Source: Treponema sp.
GTDB taxonomy: Bacteria > Spirochaetota > Spirochaetia > Treponematales > Breznakiellaceae
NCBI GenBank assembly: GCA_031258265.1
Contig: JAIRNB010000352.1
Span: 1-19,926 of the forward strand
Direction: 5' to 3'
Length of the DNA: 19,926 bases
Position numbers and translations under genes: made by a program. This document shows positions 1-6,653 of this stretch, piece by piece (within the stretch, counting starts at the first letter, position 1; each line of letters opens with the position of its first letter). The notes beneath the pieces were generated by a model. The model did no database searches. It was not told the DNA's origin and saw only the letters and a program-made list of their open reading frames with translations.

Positions 1-672
1 TGCGGCGGCATAGAGGAACTCTGTGAAAAAAGCGATTACCTTTTGATTCTTGCGCCGGATAACAGTGAAAAACATCTTGAATACGCCCGGCGGGTTCTCC
101 CCTGGGGGAAACCCTGCTACATCGACAAGACTTTTGCTCCCAGCCTGGAAGAGGCGACGGAGATCTTCGCCCTGGCGGAACAGTACGGCACGCCCCTTTG
201 CAGTTCTTCCGCCCTCCGCTTCGCCCTGGAAATCGGGGAGTTTAAGGGCGGGGCCCGCAGTATTATAAGCAGCGGAGGGGGGCCTTCCTTTGCCACCTAT
301 GCGGTACACCAGATGGAGATGATTGTCAAAGTCATGGGGACGGGGGCGGAAAAGATCATGGGGCTTATAAACGGAGAAAATAAATCCCTGGTGATCCGCT
401 TTGGGGACGGGAAGGGGGCCCTGTTTAACCAGGCGGCCGGTTCCTCCGCTCCCTTCGCGGTCAGCGTGGAGGCCGGAGGGAAGACGGAGTACCGGCCTAT
501 CGAATCGGACTTTTTCCGGGCCTTTATCGACAATTTGCTTGGCTTTTACGAAACCGGGAAACCCCTGGCCTCTAAAGAAGAAACGCTTTCGGTGATCGCC
601 CTTATCGAGGCGGGGGAAAAGGCCCTGGCGGAACCTTTCCGGTGGATCAGCCTATCCCGATCCACCGTTTGA
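1..672 (+). CDS. Gfo/Idh/MocA-family oxidoreductase-like protein, 5' partial
   Basis: The frame is open from base 1, so the N-terminus and its NAD(P)-binding Rossmann glycine motif lie outside the window; the visible part ends at TGA 670-672. The segment LLILAPDNSEKHLEYA followed by GKPCYIDKTFAPSLEEA matches the end of the Rossmann half of Gfo/Idh/MocA proteins, where a lysine in an E/D-K-P-like motif (here DKTFAP) contacts the cofactor. Further on, ATYAVHQMEMIVKVMG resembles the conserved His-containing helix of the C-terminal alpha/beta domain. Family members are cytoplasmic NAD(P)-dependent dehydrogenases acting on sugars, inositols or related compounds; the substrate cannot be told here. 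The gene converges on the small broken gene at 763-1001, and no clear terminator lies between them. Family call fairly sure, function unknown. Confidence 0.75.
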   Translation, partial: CGGIEELCEKSDYLLILAPDNSEKHLEYARRVLPWGKPCYIDKTFAPSLEEATEIFALAEQYGTPLCSSSALRFALEIGEFKGGARSIISSGGGPSFATYAVHQMEMIVKVMGTGAEKIMGLINGENKSLVIRFGDGKGALFNQAAGSSAPFAVSVEAGGKTEYRPIESDFFRAFIDNLLGFYETGKPLASKEETLSVIALIEAGEKALAEPFRWISLSRSTV

Positions 673-762
673 CGCTTTTTTTCTGTCTGGCAGGCGGCTT
701 TTGGGGCCCTCTGTCTTTTAGCTTGATACAGTTCCAGGAAAGTTTTTGGCAAGGATTGTCCA

Positions 763-1001
763 CTACGACGCTGGTTCCGCGGCGGCGCTTATTTCCCTTC
801 GTATCATTTCACCGATGATTTCCGTGGGGCTGTTATGAGTGGCGGTCTAGCCTGAAGATAAGCCGCGGCTGCCGGATCCAGGGAAATCATGGTAAAGCCT
901 TTGCGGGTCAAAAACCCGGGCTTGCCGCTGTCTATTTCCGGGGTAGTGCTTGTCCAGAGTTCGTCCAGGGCATCCGCTTCCTCGTCTGTCATCCTTGCCA
1001 T
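763..1001 (-). pseudogene. Small antitoxin-like protein gene, frameshifted
   Basis: ATG at 1001 has a good Shine-Dalgarno (AGGAG, complement of 1007-1011) five bases upstream. The frame encodes MARMTDEEADALDELW, then a stretch ending SLDPAAAAYLQAR, and then runs into TGA at 804-806. Moving to the next frame near 844-848 continues with ATHNSPTEIIGEMIRREI and a natural TAG at 763-765. Joined, the product is about 79 residues with an acidic N-terminus and a C-terminal helix like the ribbon-helix-helix part of small antitoxins (pattern P-x-E-I-I-x-E-hydrophobic-hydrophobic-R). I recall similar small proteins from treponemes, often multi-copy, but cannot verify this. One missing base restores a good protein, so it is a recent pseudogene or a sequencing error. 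No intact toxin partner was recognised next to it. Confidence 0.55.
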
Positions 1002-1160
1002 AGTTTCTCCTACAAATTGGCGAGATCCCGCCATGCCTTGCGGCACTTCACCATAATGTACCGGCTGTGGACAGACACTAAATAGTCCAAAAACCAAAAA
1101 AACGGCAGCCGCGGTGTAGAAAAGTTCGGATTCGGGGGATTAGACCGGACCGCGAATGAG

Positions 1161-1262
1161 CCTCCGCGGGGCAACGGTAGTTGCCTTCGCGGAGCCCCGA
1201 ATAGCATGGTCCCCTTTTGAAATTGTCGCGCAAGCGACAACCATGAGCCGGGGATGCGCCCA
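1161..1262 (+). repeat. Modular hairpin repeat, copy R1
   Basis: Holds three modules shared with the copies near 4.2 kb and 15.7 kb. The first is a GGCAAC/GTTGCC hairpin (loop GGTA) flanked by CTCCGC and GCGGAGCCCCGAA. The second is TTGTCGC-GCAA-GCGACAA at 1223-1240. The third is GGGGATGCGCCCA at 1250-1262. It lacks the GGGATTGTAGGGGGCGCG module. It sits between the end of the SPOR gene and the start of the antitoxin-like pseudogene. Read on the - strand, the TTGTCGC hairpin is followed by TTTC and might act as a weak terminator for the SPOR gene. Confidence 0.75.
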
Positions 1263-1267
1263 AAATG

Positions 1268-3187
1268 CTAATTGCCCCTTATATAGGCGTCCCGGTAGCC
1301 TGAGCCCTTGAAACGCTGAACCAGGGCCCCGGACTCGCCCAGGTTTAGGGGGCCCACAAGGAGGCGGTACACCTGGCTGCCGCCTGTCCCGGCGTTTTGT
1401 ATATTCAGGGGGTATGCCGGATCTATCTTGAGGAGGGCCGACTCGACCGAGGCCATGTTACGGTAGGCCCCAATCTGGACATAGTATTTTCCCCTTTCCA
1501 GTTCGCCGATAACTTTGACAGGGACGGAGAATTTCCCCTGGGCCCCGGAGTTCTCCTCCTTTGGCTGGGGGAGGACGGGGGGGGGCTCCCTGGAAGGGGA
1601 AGACGCTTCGCTTTCTACCCAGGGCCCCTGGGGTTCCCCGTTCTCCTGGGGGCCCTTGACCAGAATTTCCGGCGCTACGGGATCGATCTTGGGGGCTTCG
1701 GGGGTAGGCTCTACCCAGGGCCCCTGGGGTTCCCCGTTCTCCTGGGGACTCTTGACGAGAACCTCTGGCGGAACGGGACCGGCTTTGGGGGCTTCGGCGA
1801 TGGGCTCTACCCAGGGTCCCTGGGGTTCCCCGTCCAGCAAAACAAGCACATCGGGCTTGGGGACGATTCTTTCGGCTTCCGCCGCTTTCCGCTCTTCCTC
1901 GGCTCTCCGCGCTTCTTCGGCGATCCTCACCGCCTCCGCCGCTTTTCGCTCTTCTTCGGCCTTCCGCGCTTCTTCGGCAATCCTCGCCGCTTCCGCCGCT
2001 TTCCGCGCTTCTTCGGCTCTCTGCGCTTCTTCGGCAGCCCTGGCTTCCCTCTGATTCTCAATCGGTTCAATAAAGAGGGACTTATCCAGAGCCTCAGCGC
2101 CCCCCGCCACGGGGGGCCTCTGCCCGGCGGGGGGCTGTCCTACGGGGGGCTGTCCTTGATCCGCCGGGGGCCGTTCCTCCGCGGGGATCAGCAGATATTC
2201 CACTGTACCGGGGGCGGGAGGGGGGGGCTGAACCAAAATCCGGGCGCTGGCCTTGCTTTCGTTCTCCGCGGCGTTGGCCGTGGAACTGGCCTCCGCGATA
2301 AAACGGCCCTGGCCGGGAATTTCACCCTGGATTCGAGAAGCGTCGCCCTCCTTCCACGCCTCCTCCCAGGGGTCCGGGGGATTTTGGGAGGCCGGGGGGG
2401 ATTGGGGGGCCGGGGAGGGCTGGGGGGACGTAAGTTTTCCCACGCTGCCCCCCTGTTCCCATACCGGGTAATTGGTTTTTTCAACACTTTCCCTGTCTTC
2501 CGGGGGGTATCCCGAATAGGCCCTGCGGTCCCAGTCCTCCTCCCAGTCGTCGGCAATCCCGGCCTCCTTCTGGGGGGCCGTCGAATTGCCCCGAAGATCA
2601 ACGATGCTGCCGTGGGAATAGTCGGCGTAATCGGAATATTCGATACCCTTGGGAATTTCATAACCATAGGCCGGAGTCCCCTCCCCCGGCGGGGGTTCCT
2701 CCGAAGTTCCGGGCTGCGCTTGGACCGGGGGGCCCCGCTTCGCCTCCGCCTTTTCCCTGGCGTCCCCGGCAAGCATGGCTTCCGGGTCATAATCGGGGTC
2801 CCCGGAAACCACCAGGCCCTCGGTGAAGCGGGAAAAAGCGATAGGGTCCTCCGGCTGGGTCATGCGAATACGGCCGATGGTCTTCGCCGAAAGGCCGATA
2901 CGGCTTGCCGTATCGGCCGAAAGAACAGCCAAAAGGCCGGGGGTATCAAGGCCGGCAGATACGATAGCCCGGACGGATTTTCCTGTTTCAAGGTTGGTAA
3001 TATCTACCACCGTATTTTGGGGAAAGGAGTTGGTGGCCGCGTAGTAGCCGTCTTCGGGGAGTTCCCCCCTGGGCGCCAGGGCGGCGGCCCCTTCCCAGAC
3101 AGAGGCCCCGGAAAGAACAGCCAGGGCCAGTGTCAGGGCCAGAACCTTGGAAATCAAAGTCCCCTTTACATCTTGGAATCGTTTCAT
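1268..3187 (-). CDS. RlpA-like / SPOR-domain cell-envelope protein
   Basis: The 639-residue product starts at ATG 3187, with AAGGA upstream inside the end of the preceding gene. Residues 1-36 form a signal peptide (KGTLISKVLALTLALAVLSG). Residues about 48-110 resemble the RlpA double-psi barrel (YYAATNSFPQNTVVDITN, then LSADTASRIGL), but the usual VNDRGP active-site segment is not present, so lytic activity is doubtful. A Pro/Gly-rich linker follows, then a charged E-A-R-K helical repeat, three 32-residue GEPQGPWVE units, and a C-terminal SPOR domain (about 566-639: GKYYVQIGAYRNMASVESAL, VYRLLVGPL). SPOR domains bind denuded peptidoglycan at division sites, so a periplasmic role in septal or cell-wall work is likely. 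It lies three bases after the gene at 3191-3826, forming a two-gene unit. Confidence 0.85.
   Translation of the reverse strand: MKRFQDVKGTLISKVLALTLALAVLSGASVWEGAAALAPRGELPEDGYYAATNSFPQNTVVDITNLETGKSVRAIVSAGLDTPGLLAVLSADTASRIGLSAKTIGRIRMTQPEDPIAFSRFTEGLVVSGDPDYDPEAMLAGDAREKAEAKRGPPVQAQPGTSEEPPPGEGTPAYGYEIPKGIEYSDYADYSHGSIVDLRGNSTAPQKEAGIADDWEEDWDRRAYSGYPPEDRESVEKTNYPVWEQGGSVGKLTSPQPSPAPQSPPASQNPPDPWEEAWKEGDASRIQGEIPGQGRFIAEASSTANAAENESKASARILVQPPPPAPGTVEYLLIPAEERPPADQGQPPVGQPPAGQRPPVAGGAEALDKSLFIEPIENQREARAAEEAQRAEEARKAAEAARIAEEARKAEEERKAAEAVRIAEEARRAEEERKAAEAERIVPKPDVLVLLDGEPQGPWVEPIAEAPKAGPVPPEVLVKSPQENGEPQGPWVEPTPEAPKIDPVAPEILVKGPQENGEPQGPWVESEASSPSREPPPVLPQPKEENSGAQGKFSVPVKVIGELERGKYYVQIGAYRNMASVESALLKIDPAYPLNIQNAGTGGSQVYRLLVGPLNLGESGALVQRFKGSGYRDAYIRGN
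1615..1902 (-). repeat. Three 96-base tandem repeats inside the SPOR-protein gene
   Basis: The sequence CTACCCAGGG recurs at 1615, 1711 and 1807, a period of exactly 96 bases, giving 32-residue protein units that begin GEPQGPWVE and contain EAPK and P-E-hydrophobic-LVK. The first two units are nearly identical; the third diverges after its first part. The multiple-of-three period keeps the frame, so unit number could vary between strains without breaking the protein. Confidence 0.8.
1868..2053 (-). repeat. Degenerate repeat encoding an Ala/Glu/Arg/Lys helical stalk
   Basis: On the - strand this encodes repeated R-I-A-E-E-A-R-K-A-E-E-E-R-K-A-A-E-A blocks of about 19 residues (57 bases), preceded by shorter variants. 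The composition is that of a long single helix or coiled coil, as in TolA-type spacers, and it separates the Pro-rich linker from the GEPQGPWVE repeats and the SPOR domain. Confidence 0.7.
2394..2427 (+). other. Potential G-quadruplex motif
   Basis: Five G-runs of 7, 6, 4, 3 and 6 are separated by spacers of 1-3 bases (ATT, CC, A, CT). The G-rich strand is the template strand of the SPOR-protein gene. The run encodes part of the Pro-rich linker on the other strand, so it may be only a by-product of proline codons. Confidence 0.4.
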
Positions 3188-3190
3188 AAT

Positions 3191-3826
3191 CTAGTCCTTT
3201 ATATGGGGAACCAGTCCCCGGATGAGCCGTTTGGCCCGGTCTCGCTCTATTTCTTTTCCCCCTTCTTCTCCCCAGGCAGGGCCGCCCGGCCTGTTCCCCT
3301 CCGGAGGGGCTTCCGGGGAAGGGTTAAGGGGGGCCCCGCCCTCGTAGACAAGGCGGCAGGTAAAGGGCCCTTCTTCAAGCCCTGGTCCTTCCCTGGAGCT
3401 AAACGAGTAGACCCTCAGATTCACCTCCTCCGGCTTCGCCTTGGGACCGGCGGCCCCCGGAGGGTAAACCAGGAGGGCCAAGATAAGGTAATCCGCCCCG
3501 CCCAGGGCCGCCGCCTCCATTTCCGGCAGAATCTCCGGGGGAAAGTTCCCGGCGGGCCTGTTGCTGCCGGGAAAATCGGCGGCGCTAAGGCCGGCCAGAC
3601 GTAAAATGGGGGAATTGCTTACTATATGGCCGGCCTCAAAGAACAGGTCCAGCAGACAGTCCTCCCAGAGGGCCGAAGATTCAAAGACGGCGGGGGGCCC
3701 ATCCCCGGAGGGAGATTCCCGCGGGGGACCGGTCTCCACCACCATGAAATTCAGGGTGGCGGAGGAAAGCGGCCATACCAGGGCCGCAAAAAACAGGAAG
3801 GCGAAAAGGGCTTTATGCCTTAACAC
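3191..3826 (-). CDS. Exported protein of unknown function
   Basis: The 211-residue frame begins at GTG 3826 (MLRHKALFAFLFFAALVWPL). This gives a clear N-terminal signal peptide of about 22 residues ending near SSA. The start has only a weak G-rich Shine-Dalgarno, but no other in-frame start leaves the signal peptide whole. The mature part has a hydrophobic motif ADYLILALLVYPPG and a region LWEDCLLDLFFEAGHIVSN. A Pro/Gly/Glu-rich segment precedes a basic end (ERDRAKRLIRGLVPHIKD). I do not recognise the family. The TAG is three bases before the ATG of the RlpA-like/SPOR gene, so the two are almost surely co-transcribed and may work together in the periplasm. A strong inverted repeat at 3870-3905 lies just upstream of the start. 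Confidence 0.7.
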   Translation of the reverse strand: MLRHKALFAFLFFAALVWPLSSATLNFMVVETGPPRESPSGDGPPAVFESSALWEDCLLDLFFEAGHIVSNSPILRLAGLSAADFPGSNRPAGNFPPEILPEMEAAALGGADYLILALLVYPPGAAGPKAKPEEVNLRVYSFSSREGPGLEEGPFTCRLVYEGGAPLNPSPEAPPEGNRPGGPAWGEEGGKEIERDRAKRLIRGLVPHIKD

Positions 3827-3869
3827 GGGACAAGACCCCCAAAAAATCCGCTAAAAGCGGGGTTAAAGT

Positions 3870-3905
3870 AGCACTGATTTATTCTCGATTGAATAAATCA
3901 GTGCT
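3870..3905. promoter_or_regulatory. Perfect 15-bp inverted repeat upstream of the exported-protein gene
   Basis: AGCACTGATTTATTC (3870-3884) and GAATAAATCAGTGCT (3891-3905) are perfect complements around a six-base loop TCGATT. It is AT-rich, unlike the GC-rich repeats nearby, and lies 44 bases before the - strand GTG at 3826. It could be an operator, a transcript hairpin, or a bidirectional terminator (short T-run after it on +). The role is not known. Confidence 0.6.
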
Positions 3906-4176
3906 TTCCTTGACAAGCAAAGCATGTCCGGCGGGCAAAACCTGCCCGGCAGCTAAAACTTGTCTTCCAAAAACTGAACGGCCGGACTTCATATACAGCC
4001 TATGGCTTATCTCCCAGCTCAACGCGCAAAGAGCGCGTTGAGCCGCGCGCGCCCTGGCCAAGCACAGCCTTCGGCTGTATGCGCTGGCCGGCATGGATGC
4101 CGGCTGTGATGGCCGCATACGTTTTTGCTTCGCAAAAACGTAAAGCTAAAAAATGGCAGGGATGCCATTTTTTAGC
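3906..4176. repeat. Dense array of perfect hairpins in the gene-free stretch 3827-4406
   Basis: No credible gene is seen here. Perfect or near-perfect stems follow one another: CGGGCA/TGCCCG (3932-3948); 11 bp GCTCAACGCGC/GCGCGTTGAGC (4017-4043); ACAGCC-TTC-GGCTGT (4064-4078); GCCGGCAT-GG-ATGCCGGC (4087-4104); 11 bp TACGTTTTTGC-TTC-GCAAAAACGTA (4118-4142); 14 bp GCTAAAAAATGGCA/TGCCATTTTTTAGC with loop GGGA (4145-4176). Two stems share a TTC loop. Repeat R2 continues the array to 4309. Because it leads straight into the NusG-paralogue gene, the array may be part of a long structured 5' leader, or simply a pile-up of mobile palindromes. Confidence 0.75.
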
Positions 4177-4183
4177 AGCGCAA

Positions 4184-4309
4184 GGGATTGTAGGGGGCGC
4201 GAAGCGCGCCACCGCAGCCCCGCAGGGGCGAGGAGGCCGGAGCCCCGGAAAGCCCGGTCCCCCTTGAAATTGTCGCGCAAGCGACAACTTTGAGGCGGGG
4301 ATGCGCCCA
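4184..4309 (+). repeat. Modular hairpin repeat, copy R2
   Basis: Module GGGATTGTAGGGGGCGCG... spans 4184-4245 and matches 15622-15683 with only two mismatches over 62 bases. It contains GGCGCG-AAG-CGCGCC and GCCCC-GCA-GGGGC hairpins. Next comes CCGGAAAGCCCGGTCC, then TTGAAA plus TTGTCGC-GCAA-GCGACAA (4270-4287), identical to R1, and GGGGATGCGCCCA (4297-4309), also identical to R1. It ends 97 bases before the NusG-paralogue GTG. Confidence 0.8.
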
Positions 4310-4406
4310 TAGAAACTCAAAATTCGAAAAAAGCTTCAAAACATCCATCGCGGCCTTAAAAAGTTCCCACATTTACTATCGGCGGTATTCCTGGTATCCT
4401 CAACCG

Positions 4407-4946
4407 GTGAATTATTACGCGATCCAGGTAAAAACACGGGCGGAGGAAAAATATATAAAGCTTTTACGGGCCATGCACCCGGAAATCCGTTTTCCGATTT
4501 ATTTTCCCAAACGGCGGATAGATATTCGGCGGCAAGGGGTGATCAGCCAGTCTACCACCGCGGTTTTTCCCGGTTATATTTTTGTGGAAATTGATGACGA
4601 TGTGGATATTCACCAGTACCATTGGGCTTTTCGCAGGACCGAAGGGTTCTTCCGGTTTTTAAGATCCAACCAAAATATTACCCCTATGGCCGACAGGGAC
4701 CTGGAAACCGCCCTCCACTTTATCAAGAACGTGGGCCCCGTGGCGGGAAAGTCCAGGGTTTACTTTAACGAAAATTCCCGGATAGTGGTGGTGGAAGGAC
4801 CGCTGATGGGGCTTGAGGGAAGGATAATAAAGGTCGATAAGAGAAAGGGGAGAGCGAAGATCAAGCTGGACCTGTACAACGATTCCTTCAGCATCGACCT
4901 GGGTTTTGAGACCATCGGGGTTTTGAACGGCGGGGGCAAACCATAG
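4407..4946 (+). CDS. Specialised NusG paralogue (UpxY/RfaH/LoaP-type antiterminator)
   Basis: I chose GTG at 4407, giving 179 residues beginning MNYYAIQVKTRAEEKYIKLL, because NusG-family proteins begin with this strand. The in-frame extension back to TTG 4290 has no domain character and overlaps repeat R2. No strong Shine-Dalgarno is visible, so the start is not certain. Residues 1 to about 105 form the NGN domain that contacts RNA polymerase (YFPKRR, then FPGYIFVEI, typical NGN signatures). From about residue 124 there is a KOW domain (RIVVVEGPLMGLEGRIIKVD). NusG paralogues of this kind ride with polymerase and suppress termination in long surface-polysaccharide or biosynthetic operons. The next two genes are sugar-nucleotide enzymes, which supports that role. 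The hairpin-rich leader could be its recruitment site, but this is inferred. Confidence 0.85.
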   Translation: MNYYAIQVKTRAEEKYIKLLRAMHPEIRFPIYFPKRRIDIRRQGVISQSTTAVFPGYIFVEIDDDVDIHQYHWAFRRTEGFFRFLRSNQNITPMADRDLETALHFIKNVGPVAGKSRVYFNENSRIVVVEGPLMGLEGRIIKVDKRKGRAKIKLDLYNDSFSIDLGFETIGVLNGGGKP

Positions 4947-4965
4947 GATCTTCGCTAAAAGATCA

Positions 4966-6651
4966 ATGGCGGTAAAAAAATCCGGACGTCTGTATATTAT
5001 TGGGGCTGGTTTTGCCGGTCAAACCCTGGCCCGGGAACTAAAGACCAAGGCGATCTTTGGGGAAGTGGTGGCCTTTCTGGACGATGATCCGGAAAAAATA
5101 GGACGGCAGGTTGAAGGTATCCCCGTCCTGGGGCCTATCCGGGATGTGGCCCGGCTTCTGCGGATGAACCCCGCGGACCAGGCGATCATCGCCATTCCCA
5201 GCGCCAGCCGGGAATACTTAAAAGAGTTATACTGGATTCTTAAGCGGGCGGGTTTTGAAAAGATCCGCATCCTGCCGGGAATCTCCCAGATCATCCAGGG
5301 GGACGCCCACCTTATCCAGACCCGGAACATCGATCCCCAGGACCTCCTGGGCCGGACTCCGGTGGCTATCAATCTAAAGCAGAGTTTAGGCTACCTCCGG
5401 GGCAAACGGGTTCTGATTACCGGCGCGGGGGGTTCTATCGGAAGCGAACTCTGCCGCCAACTCCTCTCCGGCGGGGCTTCCCGGCTCTACCTTTTTGGAC
5501 ACGGGGAAAATTCAATTTACCAGATTGACAAGGAACTCCGGCTCCTCCAGGAGGAGGGGGTGGGGGAAAAGGCGGTCCTGGTACCGGTTATCGGGGACCT
5601 GAAAGACGAGACCTATATCGACTACATCCTGGGAAAGCTCCGGGCCGATGTGGTATTCCATACCGCGGCTTACAAGCATGTACCCATGATGGAGGAAAAC
5701 CCCGTGGCGGCCATAGAGAACAACGTGCTGGGCACGGAGAATCTTATCAGGGCGGCGAGAAAACACGGGGTTAAACGTTTTGTTCATATCACCACCGATA
5801 AGGCGGTGGAACCGGTTTCAATTTACGGGGCTTCAAAATTTCTCTGCGAAAAACTGGTTCTGGCGGAGGCCCAGGCAAAATCCACTGGGGGGAGATCTGC
5901 CGGGGGGGAATCCGCTCTGGCAGAATCTGCCCTGGCAGAATCTGCCGAGGATTCGTCCTTCATGGTGGTCCGCTTCGGCAATGTGCTGGGCTCCAGGGGT
6001 TCCATTGTGCCCCTTTTCCAAAGGCAGATCGAAAAAGGGGGCCCCGTTACCGTGACCCACCCGGAGATGCGGCGCTGGTTTATGACCATACCGGAGGCAT
6101 GTTCCCTGGTCCTTAAAGCCGGGGGGCTGGGGGAAAACGGGAACCTCTACCTCCTGGACATGGGGGAACCTATCCGTATCAGAGATATGGCGGAACAGAT
6201 GATCCGGTTCTACGGCTTTGAACCTGAAGAAGACATCAAAATCGAATACGTGGGCCTGCGGGCCGGGGAAAGATTAGGGGAAAAACTGTGGGCCGGCGAT
6301 GAAAACCCCGTGGCCACCCCCTACAGCCGGATTCTCAGGGTAGAGCGGAGGGAGACGCCCGGCTCCGAAATTTCCGCCCCCCAGGGTATTTCCGCCCTCA
6401 TGGAAAAGCTCCGGCCTATCTGTAAATTTGATCCCGCCCAGGCCGCCTCTTACCGGAACAGCGGCCTCCTCCGGGAACTTCTGGAGGGGGCAATACCCAG
6501 CCTCCAAAACACCGGAAAAACCATGGAAAAGGCGGCGGTCCAGGATACGGTCTACCAAATTCCCCCGACGGGAAAGCAAAAAAAACCCTCTTCCTCCCTG
6601 TTTATCCAGTTTCCCCCCCGCCGCAGGGCCTCCACAAGGGTCTTCAAATAA
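4966..6651 (+). CDS. Nucleotide-sugar 4,6-dehydratase, CapD/PglF/WbpM type
   Basis: 561 residues from ATG 4966, 19 bases after the NusG paralogue. An N-terminal Rossmann domain (IIGAGFAGQTLARELK, FLDDDPEKIG) is followed by the short-chain dehydrogenase-type catalytic domain. This has NAD(P)-binding GAGGSIGSELCRQ at 153-165, HTAAYKHVPMMEENP, HITTDKAVEPVSIYGASK with Tyr287 and Lys291, and VVRFGNVLGSRGSIVPLF. The four N-terminal membrane helices of PglF/WbpM are absent, so the enzyme is predicted soluble. Known relatives convert UDP-GlcNAc to the 4-keto-6-deoxy sugar. Tyr-x-x-x-Lys is complete here, whereas many long relatives have Met at the Tyr site. A roughly 25-residue Ser/Gly/Ala-rich insert (about 302-328) interrupts the domain. 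The product would feed the aminotransferase encoded two bases downstream. Confidence 0.9.
   Translation: MAVKKSGRLYIIGAGFAGQTLARELKTKAIFGEVVAFLDDDPEKIGRQVEGIPVLGPIRDVARLLRMNPADQAIIAIPSASREYLKELYWILKRAGFEKIRILPGISQIIQGDAHLIQTRNIDPQDLLGRTPVAINLKQSLGYLRGKRVLITGAGGSIGSELCRQLLSGGASRLYLFGHGENSIYQIDKELRLLQEEGVGEKAVLVPVIGDLKDETYIDYILGKLRADVVFHTAAYKHVPMMEENPVAAIENNVLGTENLIRAARKHGVKRFVHITTDKAVEPVSIYGASKFLCEKLVLAEAQAKSTGGRSAGGESALAESALAESAEDSSFMVVRFGNVLGSRGSIVPLFQRQIEKGGPVTVTHPEMRRWFMTIPEACSLVLKAGGLGENGNLYLLDMGEPIRIRDMAEQMIRFYGFEPEEDIKIEYVGLRAGERLGEKLWAGDENPVATPYSRILRVERRETPGSEISAPQGISALMEKLRPICKFDPAQAASYRNSGLLRELLEGAIPSLQNTGKTMEKAAVQDTVYQIPPTGKQKKPSSSLFIQFPPRRRASTRVFK
5902..5946 (+). repeat. 15-base tandem repeat inside the dehydratase gene
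   Basis: CTGGCAGAATCTGCC occurs perfectly twice (5917-5931 and 5932-5946), preceded by a degenerate unit. It encodes LAESA-LAESA and lies in a low-complexity insert between the catalytic Tyr-x-x-x-Lys helix and the VVRFGNVLGS strand. Each unit is itself partly palindromic (GGCAGA/TCTGCC). Confidence 0.75.
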
Positions 6652-6653
6652 CG

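Noticed and set aside
673..762. Terminator between the convergent oxidoreductase and antitoxin-like genes
   Set aside because: A T-run is present at 676-682 but no convincing stem precedes it.
1010..1240. Short - strand frame ending just before the antitoxin-like gene, as a possible toxin
   Set aside because: More than half of it is repeat R1, and the remaining C-terminal stretch resembles no toxin family I know.
2188..2790. 200-codon - strand frame rich in Arg/Pro overlapping the SPOR gene
   Set aside because: Out-of-frame reading of the Pro/Gly-rich linker; no start signal or domain.
1397..3604. 735-codon open frame on + antisense to the SPOR and exported-protein genes
   Set aside because: The - strand frames have signal peptides, RlpA-like and SPOR domains. 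The antisense product is Gly/Arg/Phe-rich without recognisable domains and arises from GC-rich codon use and tandem repeats.
3870..4309. CRISPR array
   Set aside because: The stems differ in sequence and spacing; there is no constant repeat with unique spacers and no cas gene.
3879..4320. Small open frames in the hairpin array
   Set aside because: They are translations of inverted repeats, lack ribosome sites, and parallel frames occur in R3.
4290..4406. Upstream TTG start extending the NusG paralogue by 39 residues
   Set aside because: The extension begins inside R2, has no domain character, and NusG proteins begin at the strand starting from GTG 4407.
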